Source of the DNA: Chelatococcus composti
GTDB lineage: Bacteria; Pseudomonadota; Alphaproteobacteria; Rhizobiales; Beijerinckiaceae
Assembly (NCBI RefSeq): GCF_014201415.1
Contig: NZ_JACHEH010000002.1
Location: 558,001-622,000, forward strand
Direction of reading: 5' to 3'
DNA: 64,000 nucleotides
Shown: piece after piece, positions 19,200-28,003 of the stretch
Position numbering within the stretch: the stretch's first letter is position 1
How the letters are laid out: each line of letters begins with the position of its first letter
Position numbers and translations under genes: made by a program
Notes under the pieces: generated by a model
What the model saw: only the letters and a program-made list of their open reading frames with translations
Databases searched by the model: none
What the model was told of the DNA's origin: nothing

Positions 19200-19747
19200 G
19201 CGTTGCACGCGATTGTAGATGCGCAACGGCAGTCCTCCGTGCATCGTCCGACCATATCCGGTCAACCAGCAGCTCGAACGATGCCCCAGCGAAACAGATT
19301 ATCAGTCCGTATCCCACTCCTGATGGAGGCCGCCGCCGAAGGCACTCTTGCCGTTGTGCTCTTGTTTGTGCTCGCCCTTTTGATGGTGACGATCTTTGTC
19401 CTGACGCATCAGTGATGTCCGTGCTTGAGATCGTGGATTAGACGAGACTTGATCAGCAGCACTTTTCTCATGCGCAGAGGATGCCGTCACGACACGCCAG
19501 ACGGGATTGGAACATGCGAGTTCGGGTGAGATTCTTGCGCCCGAAATTGACTACCAGACACGCAGAGCACCCAACTGATGATCTGGTGCGTCCAAAGTTC
19601 ATGACTTTCCGTGAAAACGTCTGATATCAATGGGTTAGCCGCTTTTGGCGCATGTAGAAATTGGGTCCGAGATGCGCCTGAATGCAGCCGAAGGATAGTG
19701 CAGCAATGTTGCTGCACATACTAACTCATTGATTTATAGGGAGAAAA
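19200..19747. other. Low-GC spacer between unknown gene and tRNA-Arg
   Basis: This stretch of about 550 bases is markedly AT-richer than the rest of the window and carries no convincing gene apart from one possible small membrane peptide (19281-19415). GCGCCCGAAA at 19537-19546 repeats the sequence at the 3' end of tRNA-Arg (19752-19761). I see no integrase, transposase, terminal inverted repeat or CRISPR unit. It looks like decayed mobile DNA next to a tRNA insertion point. Confidence 0.5.
19281..19415 (+). CDS. Possible 44-residue single-span membrane peptide
   Basis: From ATG 19281 a 44-residue frame gives a basic N-terminus (MPQRNRLSVRIP) followed by one strongly hydrophobic helix, TLAVVLLFVLALLMVTIFVL, and ends THQ. 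The topology is that of a small membrane protein, but there is no clear ribosome site and no recognised family. It lies in the low-GC patch. It could be a chance reading frame. Confidence 0.25.
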   Translation: MPQRNRLSVRIPLLMEAAAEGTLAVVLLFVLALLMVTIFVLTHQ

Positions 19748-19824
19748 TGGCGCGCCCGAAAGGATTCGAACCTCTGACCCCCAGATTCGTAGTCTGGTGC
19801 TCTATCCAGCTGAGCTACGGGCGC
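19748..19824 (-). tRNA. tRNA-Arg (ACG)
   Basis: The minus strand folds as a tRNA: 7-bp acceptor GCGCCCG/CGGGCGC, D-arm GCTC/GAGC, anticodon stem CCAGA/TCTGG with loop CTACGAA (anticodon ACG, read as ICG, for CGN arginine codons), 5-base variable loop, and T-arm with TTCGAAT. Discriminator G and an encoded CCA give 77 bases. Its 3' end faces the low-GC patch, the usual side for integrated elements. Confidence 0.97.
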
Positions 19825-19977
19825 AACCAGCACCACCGTCACGCAACGTGGCCGGCGACGAGGCCGTTCACTTAAAGCCTCGCGAGCGGCTTGGCAAGCC
19901 CCGCGATGCGATATTCCCCGGCGTTGTCCACCGGCCGGCTTGCGGGCGGTTTTCCGGAAGGGGCCGGCGGCGGCGGC

Positions 19978-21435
19978 TCACGCGCCGGTGCCGTTCGTCC
20001 GGTCCGGCAGGTGGATGCGGAAGGTGGCGCCGGGGCCCTCGTCCTCGAGCACGATGTGTCCGCCGTGGCGGGCCACGAGCTCGGCCGTGATGGCGAGGCC
20101 GAGACCGACGCCGCCGCGCCGGCCCGTGCCCTGGAAGGCCTCGAACAGGTGCTCGCGGGCCTTCGCCGGCACGCCGGGGCCGTTGTCGGAGACGCGGATC
20201 ACGGTGGAGCGGCCGTCGCGCCGGGCGGCGATGGTGAGCGTCGGCACGGAGGGGCCGGCGCCTGCCTGCGCCAGGGCCTGGACGGCGTTGCGGCCGAGGT
20301 TGAGGAGAATGCGCGAGAGCTGGTCCGGATCGGCATCGACGGTAATGTCCTCGTCCATGTCGACGACGAAGGTGATGCCGTTGCCGGCAAGATCGAGGAA
20401 ATCGGCGAGGTCGCGCACCAGCGGCGCGAGCTTGAGCAGGCGGCGGCGCGGCTGCGGCTCGGCTGCCCGGCCGTAGGCGAGGGTTGCCTCGCAGAAGGCG
20501 ATGGCGCGCCCCAGCGTGCCGAGGAGCTTGGGCGCGACACGCTGCACCGTCGGGTCGGACAGCTGGCTCAGCCTGTCGGAGAGGAGCTGTGCCGAGGCGA
20601 GCAGGTTGCGCAGGTCGTGGTTCACCTTGCTCACGGCGAGGCCGAGGTTGGCGAGGTGCTTCTTCTGCAAGAGCTCGCGCGACAGGGTCTCCTGCATCAG
20701 GGCGAGCGCCCGCTCCACCTCGCCGATCTCGTCGCGCCGCGCCGAGGGGCGGATGACCCGGTCCGCATCCTCCGGGTTGCGCTCGAAGGCGGTCACGTTG
20801 GCGGCGAGGCGGCGCACCGGGCGCACGATGATGAGGTGGAGCGCGAGATAGACGAGGAAGGCGGTGATGCCGGAGATGGCGAGCGACAGCAGCAGGATGT
20901 TGCGCGAAAAGGTGAGCATCGCCACGCGCAGCGGCCGCTCGTCCATCACAATCTCGACGAAGTCCGCGCCGCCCTTGCCGGCGCCGACAACGCGCACAGG
21001 CCCGTCTGCGGGAAAGAGCAGCGTCTCGAAGGCATCGGCAATCAGCGTCGCCCAGTGCGTGTCGCGCAGGTCAATGACGCGGGCGACCTCGGCGGGCATC
21101 TCGGCCGTGGCGAGCAGGCGCCGCGCGCCGCCGACGCGCACCGCCACCGCCCGGGCGCCGACGCCGGCGAGCAGCTTCTCCTCGAAACCGGAGGGGACAC
21201 CGCCGGGCGGCACGGCTTCCAGCACGACGCCCGCCACCTGCGCGGCGGCGAGCCGGTCATTCAGCCAGTTGCGGCGGAAGTTGGCGACCGAGGGCACATA
21301 GATCAGCACCTCGGCCAGCATGACGAAGAGCCCGGTGAGCACGAGCAGACGCGCAGACAGGCCAAAGCGGACGGCCCCGTGCGGCGCCGCCGGCGCACGC
21401 TCCCTCTCGATGCTCTCGTCAGGCCTCGCGTCCAT
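19978..21435 (-). CDS. Sensor histidine kinase with HAMP domain
   Basis: This 485-residue membrane kinase has two membrane spans (about 25-47 and 180-203) enclosing a periplasmic sensor of about 130 residues, then HAMP (about 204-255). The H-box KVNHDLRN has phospho-acceptor His273; a HATPase domain follows with N-box LGRNAVQAL, G1 DNGPGVP and G2 GGVGLGLAI. NHDLRN rather than SHELRTP places it in a less common HisKA-type subgroup. No response regulator is adjacent, so it is an orphan here and its signal is unknown. Confidence 0.92.
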   Translation of the reverse strand: MDARPDESIERERAPAAPHGAVRFGLSARLLVLTGLFVMLAEVLIYVPSVANFRRNWLNDRLAAAQVAGVVLEAVPPGGVPSGFEEKLLAGVGARAVAVRVGGARRLLATAEMPAEVARVIDLRDTHWATLIADAFETLLFPADGPVRVVGAGKGGADFVEIVMDERPLRVAMLTFSRNILLLSLAISGITAFLVYLALHLIIVRPVRRLAANVTAFERNPEDADRVIRPSARRDEIGEVERALALMQETLSRELLQKKHLANLGLAVSKVNHDLRNLLASAQLLSDRLSQLSDPTVQRVAPKLLGTLGRAIAFCEATLAYGRAAEPQPRRRLLKLAPLVRDLADFLDLAGNGITFVVDMDEDITVDADPDQLSRILLNLGRNAVQALAQAGAGPSVPTLTIAARRDGRSTVIRVSDNGPGVPAKAREHLFEAFQGTGRRGGVGLGLAITAELVARHGGHIVLEDEGPGATFRIHLPDRTNGTGA

Positions 21436-21479
21436 GGCGCTCCGTCTTCGTCGCCCAGCCTTCCCGGCTTCCCGCCCGT

Positions 21480-22916
21480 TCAGCCGAACCGGCGCAGAAG
21501 GCCGATGAGCCGCCTGACCATCGGCCTTGCGGCGCTCGGCGCATAATATGACATGGCGACGCGCCGCGAGATTTCGGAGAGGGTGGGATAGGGCACGGTA
21601 AGCTCGGCGAGATCGCGGATCTTCAGGTCGTGGGCGATGGCCAGCGTCCAGGGCGTGATGAGCTCACCGGCGCCGGCCGCGACGATGCCGCAGCCGAGGA
21701 TGCGCCCGCCACGACCGAGGATCACCTTGATCTCGCCCTCCGTGCGCCGTTCCGCCTGGGCGCGGTCGTTCTCGGCCAGCGGCCAGCGCAGCACGGTGAT
21801 GCGGGTGCCGTCCGCCCGCGCCTCCTCCTCCGTCATGCCGACGACGGCGAGTTCAGGATCGGTGAAGATGACGCGCGGCATGGCGCGCATGTCGACGCGC
21901 GGCCGCAGGCGGAAGAGGGCGCTGCGGATCACGAGCCCGGCGTGATAGCTTGCCACGTGTGTGAACCGGCGGCCGCCCGCCGCCGGCCCGGCGCAGTCGC
22001 CGATGGCATAGACGCGGCGGTTCGTGGTGCGCAGGTGCTGGTCCACCGTGATGCCGTGCTCGTCATGGGCGATGCCGGCCGCCGCGAGCTCGAGCCCGTC
22101 CGTCACCGGCCGGCGGCCGGTGGCGACCAGGAGGTGGCTCGCCTTCAGCTCCGTGCGGCTGCCGCGGTTCTCGACCACGAGGCGGATGTCGCCTTCCTCG
22201 CCGGCGACCTCTCTGACCGTCGCGCCCTCGCGGACGACGACGCCATCGCGCGCGAGCGCGGCAAGGACATGGGCGGCGAGCTCGGGATCCTCGTGGCCGA
22301 GGGCGCGCCCGGCCTCGATCACGGTGACGGGCGTGCCGAGGCGCCGGTGGGCCTGTGCCAGCTCGAGGCCGACAGGCCCGCCGCCGAGGACGACGAGATG
22401 CTCCGGCCGCCGCGTCAGGTCGAAGACCGTCTCGTTGGTGAGAAAGGGCACGGTGTCGAGGCCGGGAATGTCCGGCACCGCGGGACGCGAGCCCGTGGCG
22501 AGCACGAAGCGGCGTGCCTTCACGATGACATTGCCGGCCTCCAGCGTGTCGCGTGCGACGAAGCGGGCACTTGCCCGCACCACGCGCGCGCCGAGGGCGG
22601 TGAAGCGCGCCTGCGAATCGTTGGGCGCGATGGCGCCGATGACGGAACGTACATGCTCGCGCACCCGGGCGTAGTTGACCTGCGGCTCGGGCGCGCCGAG
22701 GCCGAAGTCGGCGGCCTGGCGAATGTCGTGGGCGCGGCGGGCGGCGGCGATCAGGGCCTTCGACGGCACGCAGCCGGCGTTGAGGCAGTCGCCGCCCATC
22801 TGCCCGCGCTCGATCAGCACCACAGGCACGCCGAGGGCGGCGGCTGCGGCTGCGACGGACAGGCCGGCCGAGCCGGCGCCAACGATGCACAGGTCCGGAC
22901 GCAAGGTCTCCGTCAC
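21480..22916 (-). CDS. FAD-dependent pyridine nucleotide-disulfide oxidoreductase (mercuric reductase-like)
   Basis: This 478-residue flavoprotein has FAD motif CIVGAGSAGLSVAAAAAALG, redox disulfide GGDCLNAGCVPSKAL, NAD motif LVVLGGGPVGLELAQ and second FAD motif YAIGDCAG. The dimer domain carries VPYPTLSE where dihydrolipoamide dehydrogenase and glutathione reductase have His-Pro-x-x-x-E, so the catalytic His is Tyr and it is not a normal lipoamide dehydrogenase. It lacks the MerA N-terminal metal domain. I start it at GTG 22916, preceded by GGGGAG. It lies 31 bases after a TVP38-family gene, a pairing also seen as gene fusions elsewhere. Substrate unknown. Confidence 0.88.
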   Translation of the reverse strand: MTETLRPDLCIVGAGSAGLSVAAAAAALGVPVVLIERGQMGGDCLNAGCVPSKALIAAARRAHDIRQAADFGLGAPEPQVNYARVREHVRSVIGAIAPNDSQARFTALGARVVRASARFVARDTLEAGNVIVKARRFVLATGSRPAVPDIPGLDTVPFLTNETVFDLTRRPEHLVVLGGGPVGLELAQAHRRLGTPVTVIEAGRALGHEDPELAAHVLAALARDGVVVREGATVREVAGEEGDIRLVVENRGSRTELKASHLLVATGRRPVTDGLELAAAGIAHDEHGITVDQHLRTTNRRVYAIGDCAGPAAGGRRFTHVASYHAGLVIRSALFRLRPRVDMRAMPRVIFTDPELAVVGMTEEEARADGTRITVLRWPLAENDRAQAERRTEGEIKVILGRGGRILGCGIVAAGAGELITPWTLAIAHDLKIRDLAELTVPYPTLSEISRRVAMSYYAPSAARPMVRRLIGLLRRFG

Positions 22917-22947
22917 GGCACACTCCCCGGTTGTCTCCGGACGAGGG

Positions 22948-23793
22948 TTACGGGACAGGGCCATTCGCGTCGAGCCCCTTGTCGCTTCCCTTGTCGAGGC
23001 CCTGGAGGCGGCGCGCGAACAGCCGGCGCATCAGCGGCGGCAGGAGGGCGACGAAGCCGAGCGCGGCGACCGCGATGAAGATGTGCTTGTTGATCAGCGT
23101 CTTCTTGCTGAGTGTCAGCGTGCAGGCCTCCCGTGCCGCCGCGATGCAGGCGTCATAGGCTTCCTGCTGGGCCGCGATAGCGCCGTCGAGGCCGGCCCCC
23201 GCGAAGGCGAAGGCGAAGGTGCCGGGCACGATGCCGATCACCGTCGTCAGCGCATAGGTGGCGAAAGGCACGCCGAGAAGGGCAGGCGCGATGTTGACGA
23301 GCCAGAAGGGAAAGACCGGCACCAGCCGCAGAAAGAGCATGTAGGCCACGGCGTCGCGGCGGAAACCGGCGGAGAGCCGCTGCAGGAAGGGGCCGGCCTT
23401 CACTGCCGGCGCCTCGCCGAACGAGGTGCGCGCCGCGAGGAAGACGATGAACGCGCCCGTGGTGGCGGCGACGAGCGCGGCGAGCCCGCCAATCAGCCAG
23501 CCGAAGAGGAAGCCGCCGAAGATGGTGAGCACGAGCCCGCCGGGCAGGGACAGGGCGACGACGAGCGCATAGCCCAAGATGTAGAGCACCAGCGAGGCTG
23601 CGAGGTTGCCGTCAACATAGTGCCTGAGCTCGACACGGCGCGCCAGCAGCTGCTCGAAGGTGAGGTAGCGGTGGAGGCCGAAGGCGAGGGCGAGCGCCAT
23701 GCCGGCGAGGATGACGGCGAGCGGCAGGAAGCGCCGCACCGGGTGCCGCGCCTGCGGGCCTTGCTCCGAGCCCCCATCCCCGTCCGCCCTCAT
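22948..23793 (-). CDS. TVP38/TMEM64 (DedA-like) family membrane protein
   Basis: This inner-membrane protein of 281 residues has about six hydrophobic spans. The VTT/SNARE-associated core is visible as LSLPGGLVLTIFGGFLFGW, ARTSFGEA and FLRLVPVFPFWLVNIAPALLGV, the re-entrant helix pattern of lipid-handling DedA-superfamily proteins. An insert of about 30 residues with two cysteines (CIAAAREAC) precedes the last span. ATG 23793 is used; the longer ORF upstream has no family similarity. Cotranscribed with the FAD enzyme downstream. Confidence 0.87.
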   Translation of the reverse strand: MRADGDGGSEQGPQARHPVRRFLPLAVILAGMALALAFGLHRYLTFEQLLARRVELRHYVDGNLAASLVLYILGYALVVALSLPGGLVLTIFGGFLFGWLIGGLAALVAATTGAFIVFLAARTSFGEAPAVKAGPFLQRLSAGFRRDAVAYMLFLRLVPVFPFWLVNIAPALLGVPFATYALTTVIGIVPGTFAFAFAGAGLDGAIAAQQEAYDACIAAAREACTLTLSKKTLINKHIFIAVAALGFVALLPPLMRRLFARRLQGLDKGSDKGLDANGPVP

Positions 23794-24169
23794 GGCGCTT
23801 CCCTGCGTTTCCCGATTCTCTTGCCTTGGCGGCCGGCGCGGTGCCGCGCGCCGGCCCGGTGCAACTTGCCGGAAGATGGCCGGCCCGGCCAGCCTGCCGA
23901 GGGGCGCGTCACCGCCTCGTGATGCGGGGCGGCGAGGGGCGGCCGGCAGGTCGATGTGGCGCGTCTGCGCATTGACTTTCCCTGCTCCATCCGCCATAAG
24001 CCGCGCAGGTTGGGCGGCGCTCGTCGGGGCGCCGCTTGTCGTTCTGCGACGTCCCTCGTCGCCTTGCGGCAACCAACGTCAAAGAACAAGCAGCAGAAGT
24101 GCCGCGTGACGGCACGCGGCACCGGGCGGTCCCGCCGGATCGACGGTGCCCACGATCGGAGATGAGGCC
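23794..24169. promoter_or_regulatory. Divergent promoter region of rpmH and the TVP38-family gene
   Basis: No gene is seen in these 376 bases. On the plus strand TTGACT (23972-23977) and CATAAG (23995-24000) are 17 bases apart and are a good candidate for the rpmH operon promoter, giving a leader of about 165 bases. DnaA boxes or an origin-like AT-rich element, sometimes found near rpmH, are not evident. The TVP38 side has no clear promoter that I can pick out. Confidence 0.5.
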
Positions 24170-24304
24170 GTGAAGAGGACCTACCAACCGAGCAAGCTCG
24201 TGCGCAAGCGCCGCCACGGCTTCCGCGCGCGGATGGCGACCAAGGGCGGGCGCAAGGTGATCGCTGCGCGTCGCGCGCGCGGCCGCAAGCGTCTGTCGGC
24301 CTGA
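24170..24304 (+). CDS. rpmH: 50S ribosomal protein L34
   Basis: This 44-residue, strongly basic protein matches L34 throughout: [18 protein letters not shown] at the N-terminus and [17 protein letters not shown] at the C-terminus. It starts with GTG at 24170, with GGAG about 9 bases upstream. It heads the conserved rpmH-rnpA-yidC cluster and is 20 bases from rnpA. Confidence 0.97.
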   Translation: MKRTYQPSKLVRKRRHGFRARMATKGGRKVIAARRARGRKRLSA

Positions 24305-24324
24305 GGCCGCCCCTCGGCGATGCC

Positions 24325-24798
24325 ATGCAGGGCGCTCCGGCAGGCGGGCAGCGGCGCGGGCGCCTGCCCCGCCTGCGCAAGCGCGCCGAATTCAAGGCGG
24401 CGGCGGGTGGCCGGCGCTTTCACACGAGCCGCATGAGCGTCCAGGCCCTGTTGCGCCGCACGCCCCAGGGGGCTGCTGTCCCTCCGGGGCCGCGCTTCGG
24501 TCTGACCGTCACCAAGAAGATCGGTGGCGCCGTCGAGCGCAACCGCATCCGGCGCCGCCTGCGGGCGGCGCTCGGCGCGCTGGCGCCCCGCTGGCCGCAG
24601 GCCGACATCGATTTCGTCGTCGTGGCACGGCGCGAGGCGCTGACGGCGCCCTTTCCTGCCCTTGTCGAAGATCTCGGCCGGGCTCTCGCGGCACTGGCGG
24701 AAAAGACCACCTCCACGACGCCCGGCGCCAAGCGCGTCCGGGCGCAGTCGGCGTTGGCCGCGGCTCCTTCCCCCGGAACTGAAACGGATCGTCCATGA
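24325..24798 (+). CDS. rnpA: Ribonuclease P protein component
   Basis: The protein subunit of RNase P helps the catalytic RNA remove 5' leaders from tRNA precursors. The 157-residue protein has [11 protein letters not shown] near the start, the [20 protein letters not shown] segment containing the RNR RNA-binding motif, and IDFVVVARR. It is longer than the usual 120 because of extra N- and C-terminal segments. Its last codons overlap yidC by 4 bases, so translation is coupled. Confidence 0.94.
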   Translation: MQGAPAGGQRRGRLPRLRKRAEFKAAAGGRRFHTSRMSVQALLRRTPQGAAVPPGPRFGLTVTKKIGGAVERNRIRRRLRAALGALAPRWPQADIDFVVVARREALTAPFPALVEDLGRALAALAEKTTSTTPGAKRVRAQSALAAAPSPGTETDRP

Positions 24799-26621
24799 CC
24801 GGCGATAACAAGAACCTGCTCTTCGCCATCGTCCTGTCCGTCATCGTCCTGATCGGCTGGAACTATTTCTATGGCGTTCCGCAGATGGAGCAGCAGCGCC
24901 GCGAGGCGCAGCAGCAAAGCCTGCAGCAGGGCGAGGCCGGCTCTGCAGTGCCCGCTCCGACCGAAAGTGGCGGCACGGCGGCGCCAACGGCGGGGGCAGC
25001 TCCGGCTGCCGCGATGACGCGCGAGGAGGCGCTCGCCCAGACGCCCCGCGTCATCATCGACACGCCGAAGATCGCCGGCTCGCTGTCGCTGCGCGGCGCG
25101 CGCATCGACGACGTTTCGCTCAAGGCCTATCACGAGACGGTCGACCCGCGCAGCCCGAACATTGTCCTGCTGTCGCCGGCCGGAAGCCCGCACCCCTACT
25201 ATGCCGAGTTCGGCTGGGTGACCGGCACGGGAACGACTGTGAAGGTGCCCGACGCCACCACCCTGTGGACGGCGGACCGCGAGCGCCTGACCCCGTCCGA
25301 GCCCGTGACGCTGACCTATGACAACGGCGAGGGCCTGATCTTCCGGCGCCAGATCTCCGTGGACGACAACGCGATGTTCACGGTGAAGGACAGCGTGGAG
25401 AACACCGGCGGCGCGCCGGTAACGCTGCATCCCTTCGGCCTCGTCTCGCGCCACGGTGTGCCGCACACGCAGGGCTTCTACATCCTGCACGAGGGTCTCA
25501 TCGGTGTGCTCGGTGACGACGGCCTCAAGGAGGTCTCCTACTCCGGCCTCGAGAAGGACCCGATCCTCGTCGGCGACACGCGCGGCCAGATCTACAGGGG
25601 CGTGACCGGCGGCTTCGTCGGCATCACCGACAAGTACTGGGCGACTGCCGTCATCCCGAGCCAGGACAAGCCCTATGACGGGCGCTTCTCGGTCTCTCCG
25701 GGGGCGCGCGGCCCGCGCTTCCAGTCCGACATCCTGGGCGGCGCGCACACCGTCGCGCCGGGCGCCACGACCGAGGTGACGACGCACCTCTTCGCCGGCG
25801 CCAAGGAGGTCGCAGCCATCGACGGCTACGAGAAGGCGCTCGGCATCAAGCGGTTCGACCTGCTCATCGACTGGGGCTGGTTCTACTTCATCACCAAGCC
25901 CCTGTTCATGGTGATCGACTTCTTCTTCAAGCTGTTCGGCAACTTCGGCGTGGCGATCCTGCTCGTCACCGTCATCATCAAGGCCGTTTTCTTCCCGCTC
26001 GCCAATCGCTCCTACGTGTCGATGGCGAAGATGAAGGCGGTGCAGCCGGAGATGATGGCCATCCGCGAGCGCTATGCGGATGACCGCGTGAAGCAGCAGC
26101 AGGCGCTGATGGAGCTCTACAAGAAGGAGAAGATCAATCCGCTCGCCGGCTGCCTGCCCATCCTCATCCAGATCCCGGTCTTCTTCGCGCTCTACAAGGT
26201 GCTTTTCGTCACCATCGAGATGCGGCACGCGCCCTTCTTCGGCTGGATCAAGGACCTTGCCGCGCCGGATCCGACGACGATCTTCAACCTCTTCGGGCTC
26301 ATCCCGTGGGATCCGTCGCAGGTGCCCGTCATCGGCCATTTCCTGATGGTTGGCGTCTGGCCGATCATCATGGGTCTGACGATGTTCGTGCAGATGAAGA
26401 TGAACCCGGAGCCGACCGATCCGGTGCAGAAGACCATGTTCGCCTGGATGCCGGTGATCTTCACCTTCATGCTGGCGTCGTTCCCGGCCGGCCTCGTCAT
26501 CTACTGGTCGTGGAACAACCTGCTCTCGGTGCTGCAGCAGGGCTTCATCATGCGCAGGAACGGCGTCAAGATTGAGCTGTGGGGCAACCTGCGCAACACG
26601 TTCTCCCGCGCCAAGGCCTGA
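24795..26621 (+). CDS. yidC: Membrane protein insertase YidC
   Basis: This 608-residue inner-membrane insertase folds and inserts membrane proteins alone or with Sec. It has one N-terminal span ([18 protein letters not shown]), a Gln-rich and Ala/Pro-rich linker, a periplasmic beta domain (about 75-350), and the conserved C-terminal core of five spans beginning near [14 protein letters not shown]. The core includes [23 protein letters not shown] and the final [13 protein letters not shown]. Complete, with no truncation. Confidence 0.97.
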   Translation: MTGDNKNLLFAIVLSVIVLIGWNYFYGVPQMEQQRREAQQQSLQQGEAGSAVPAPTESGGTAAPTAGAAPAAAMTREEALAQTPRVIIDTPKIAGSLSLRGARIDDVSLKAYHETVDPRSPNIVLLSPAGSPHPYYAEFGWVTGTGTTVKVPDATTLWTADRERLTPSEPVTLTYDNGEGLIFRRQISVDDNAMFTVKDSVENTGGAPVTLHPFGLVSRHGVPHTQGFYILHEGLIGVLGDDGLKEVSYSGLEKDPILVGDTRGQIYRGVTGGFVGITDKYWATAVIPSQDKPYDGRFSVSPGARGPRFQSDILGGAHTVAPGATTEVTTHLFAGAKEVAAIDGYEKALGIKRFDLLIDWGWFYFITKPLFMVIDFFFKLFGNFGVAILLVTVIIKAVFFPLANRSYVSMAKMKAVQPEMMAIRERYADDRVKQQQALMELYKKEKINPLAGCLPILIQIPVFFALYKVLFVTIEMRHAPFFGWIKDLAAPDPTTIFNLFGLIPWDPSQVPVIGHFLMVGVWPIIMGLTMFVQMKMNPEPTDPVQKTMFAWMPVIFTFMLASFPAGLVIYWSWNNLLSVLQQGFIMRRNGVKIELWGNLRNTFSRAKA

Positions 26622-26648
26622 CCGGCGGCAGAGGTGCCCAAAAAGATC

Positions 26649-26670
26649 GCGCCCGGCTCCGGCCGGGCGC
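26649..26670 (+). terminator. Hairpin after yidC (possible weak terminator)
   Basis: Bases 26649-26657 and 26662-26670 form a perfect 9-bp GC stem with a 4-base loop, 28 bases after the yidC stop, followed by TGTCGTTTCGG. The T content is low, so termination would be partial at best. It could set the ratio between yidC and the downstream engB, which begins about 145 bases later. Confidence 0.4.
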
Positions 26671-26815
26671 TGTCGTTTCGGGCCTCCTGTCATCGCTCGC
26701 CGGGGCCCCACCGGCGTTGGCCTTTCGACGCGGCAAAAATCACACGCCGCCCCGCTCTCGTTCGCGGGGGCGACCGCGAGCCTTGCAGCGAGCGAGATGT
26801 CGTCCTAAGCCTCGG

Positions 26816-27493
26816 ATGATGAACGAGGCAACCGACAACGTCACCGACTACGCCGAGATCGGCCGCAAGCTGTTCGCGGGTGAGGCCGGCTTCGTGTGGG
26901 CGACCGCCACCATCGGCGGCCTGCCCCCCATGGAGGGGCTCGAGATCGCCTTCGCGGGGCGCTCCAATGTGGGCAAGTCGAGTCTCGTCAACGCCCTGAC
27001 GGGCCGCAAGGCCCTGGCCCGGACCTCCAACACGCCCGGCCGCACGCAGGAGCTGAACTTCTTCCGCATCGGCCCGGACGACGGAGGCCCGCGCCGGCTG
27101 ACGCTGGTCGACATGCCGGGCTACGGCTACGCGGCCGTCGGCAAGGAGAAGGTCGCCGCATGGACCGACCTCATCCACGCCTATCTGCGCGGGCGTGCCA
27201 ATCTCGCCCGCGTCTACGTGCTCATCGACGCCCGGCACGGCATCAAGCCAATCGATGCCGGCGTTCTCGACCTCCTCGACAAGGCGGCAGTGTCCTACCA
27301 GATCGTGCTGACGAAGGCCGACGCCCTGTCGCGGGCGGAGCGCGACAAGAGGGTGGCCGCGACGGCTGGCGCGCTCGAGAAGCGTTCGGCGGCCTTCCCG
27401 GTCGTCCTGCCGACGTCGAGCCGCACGGGCGAGGGCATAGGTGCGTTGCGCGAGGCGGTGGCGCGGCTGATGGGCGAGCGCGGCGCCCTCTAG
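26816..27493 (+). CDS. engB: Ribosome biogenesis GTP-binding protein YsxC/EngB
   Basis: This 225-residue P-loop GTPase for large ribosomal subunit assembly has all GTP motifs: G1 [11 protein letters not shown]2 Thr in NTPGRTQ, G3 DMPGYGYA, G4 TKAD and G5 PTSS. The start is MMNEAT at 26816; the longer ORF back to 26579 overlaps yidC and the hairpin and has no family similarity. Position between yidC and argB is typical of Hyphomicrobiales. Confidence 0.95.
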   Translation: MMNEATDNVTDYAEIGRKLFAGEAGFVWATATIGGLPPMEGLEIAFAGRSNVGKSSLVNALTGRKALARTSNTPGRTQELNFFRIGPDDGGPRRLTLVDMPGYGYAAVGKEKVAAWTDLIHAYLRGRANLARVYVLIDARHGIKPIDAGVLDLLDKAAVSYQIVLTKADALSRAERDKRVAATAGALEKRSAAFPVVLPTSSRTGEGIGALREAVARLMGERGAL

Positions 27494-27523
27494 GGCGCGG
27501 TGCGGGGCAGACAGGGGGGCGGC

Positions 27524-27889
27524 ATGAGCGACCGATTCTTCGTTTTCCTCGGCGGGCTCTTTGGCTTCTGGGGCGTGGCTGCAGCCGCCGCGGCGGCGCA
27601 TATCACCGGCACCGGGCCGCTGGCGACGGCAGCGAGCTTCCTGCTGGTCCATGCGGTGCTGCTGGTCGCCCTGCCGGCGGTGCTCAACGCCTGGATAGCG
27701 CACCGGGGGCTGATGCGAATCGGCGGCTGGGTGCTCGCCGCGGGTGTCTTCCTCTTCACGGGCGACCTGACGCTGCGGGCCCTCGTCGAACACGGCCTGT
27801 TCCCGATGGCGGCCCCGACCGGCGGCGTCCTCGTGATGCTCGGCTGGGCGGCGATCGGCACGTCCGGGCTCGTCTCGAGCCGTCTGTAA
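27524..27889 (+). CDS. DUF423 family small membrane protein
   Basis: This 121-residue protein has four hydrophobic spans. The N-terminal FFVFLGGLFGFWGVAAAAAAAH and the central LLVHAVLLVALPAVLNAW plus GVFLFTGDLTLRAL match the DUF423/YgdD family of inner-membrane proteins without assigned biochemical role. It starts at 27524 with GGGGGGC upstream, 30 bases after engB. The late GWAAIGTSGL segment is part of the last span. Confidence 0.85.
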   Translation: MSDRFFVFLGGLFGFWGVAAAAAAAHITGTGPLATAASFLLVHAVLLVALPAVLNAWIAHRGLMRIGGWVLAAGVFLFTGDLTLRALVEHGLFPMAAPTGGVLVMLGWAAIGTSGLVSSRL

Positions 27890-28003
27890 ACGCATGGGTC
27901 CACTGTCGCGGGGAGCAGCGGAGCGGGGGCGACAGCCGCCTTCCGCCCTGCTAAAAGACGCCCTCGCGACGCAACCGCTCCCTCAACTGCACCGCGACAC
28001 GAC

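Noticed and set aside
19487-19717. 76-codon minus-strand frame in the low-GC patch
   Set aside because: No ribosome site, no hydrophobic or domain pattern, and sequence looks random.
18447-19824. Search for CRISPR repeats, IS ends or an integrase around the tRNA
   Set aside because: No regularly spaced repeats, no terminal inverted repeats and no recombinase motifs beyond a short HTH-like segment; only a 10-base tRNA repeat was found.
21480-22916. Dihydrolipoamide dehydrogenase (lpdA) assignment
   Set aside because: The His of the His-Glu catalytic dyad is replaced by Tyr and no 2-oxoacid dehydrogenase genes are near, so only the broader family is called.
24420-26711. Minus-strand open frame of 763 codons opposite rnpA and yidC
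   Set aside because: Shadow of two essential genes; His/Asp/Arg-rich nonsense typical of antisense translation.
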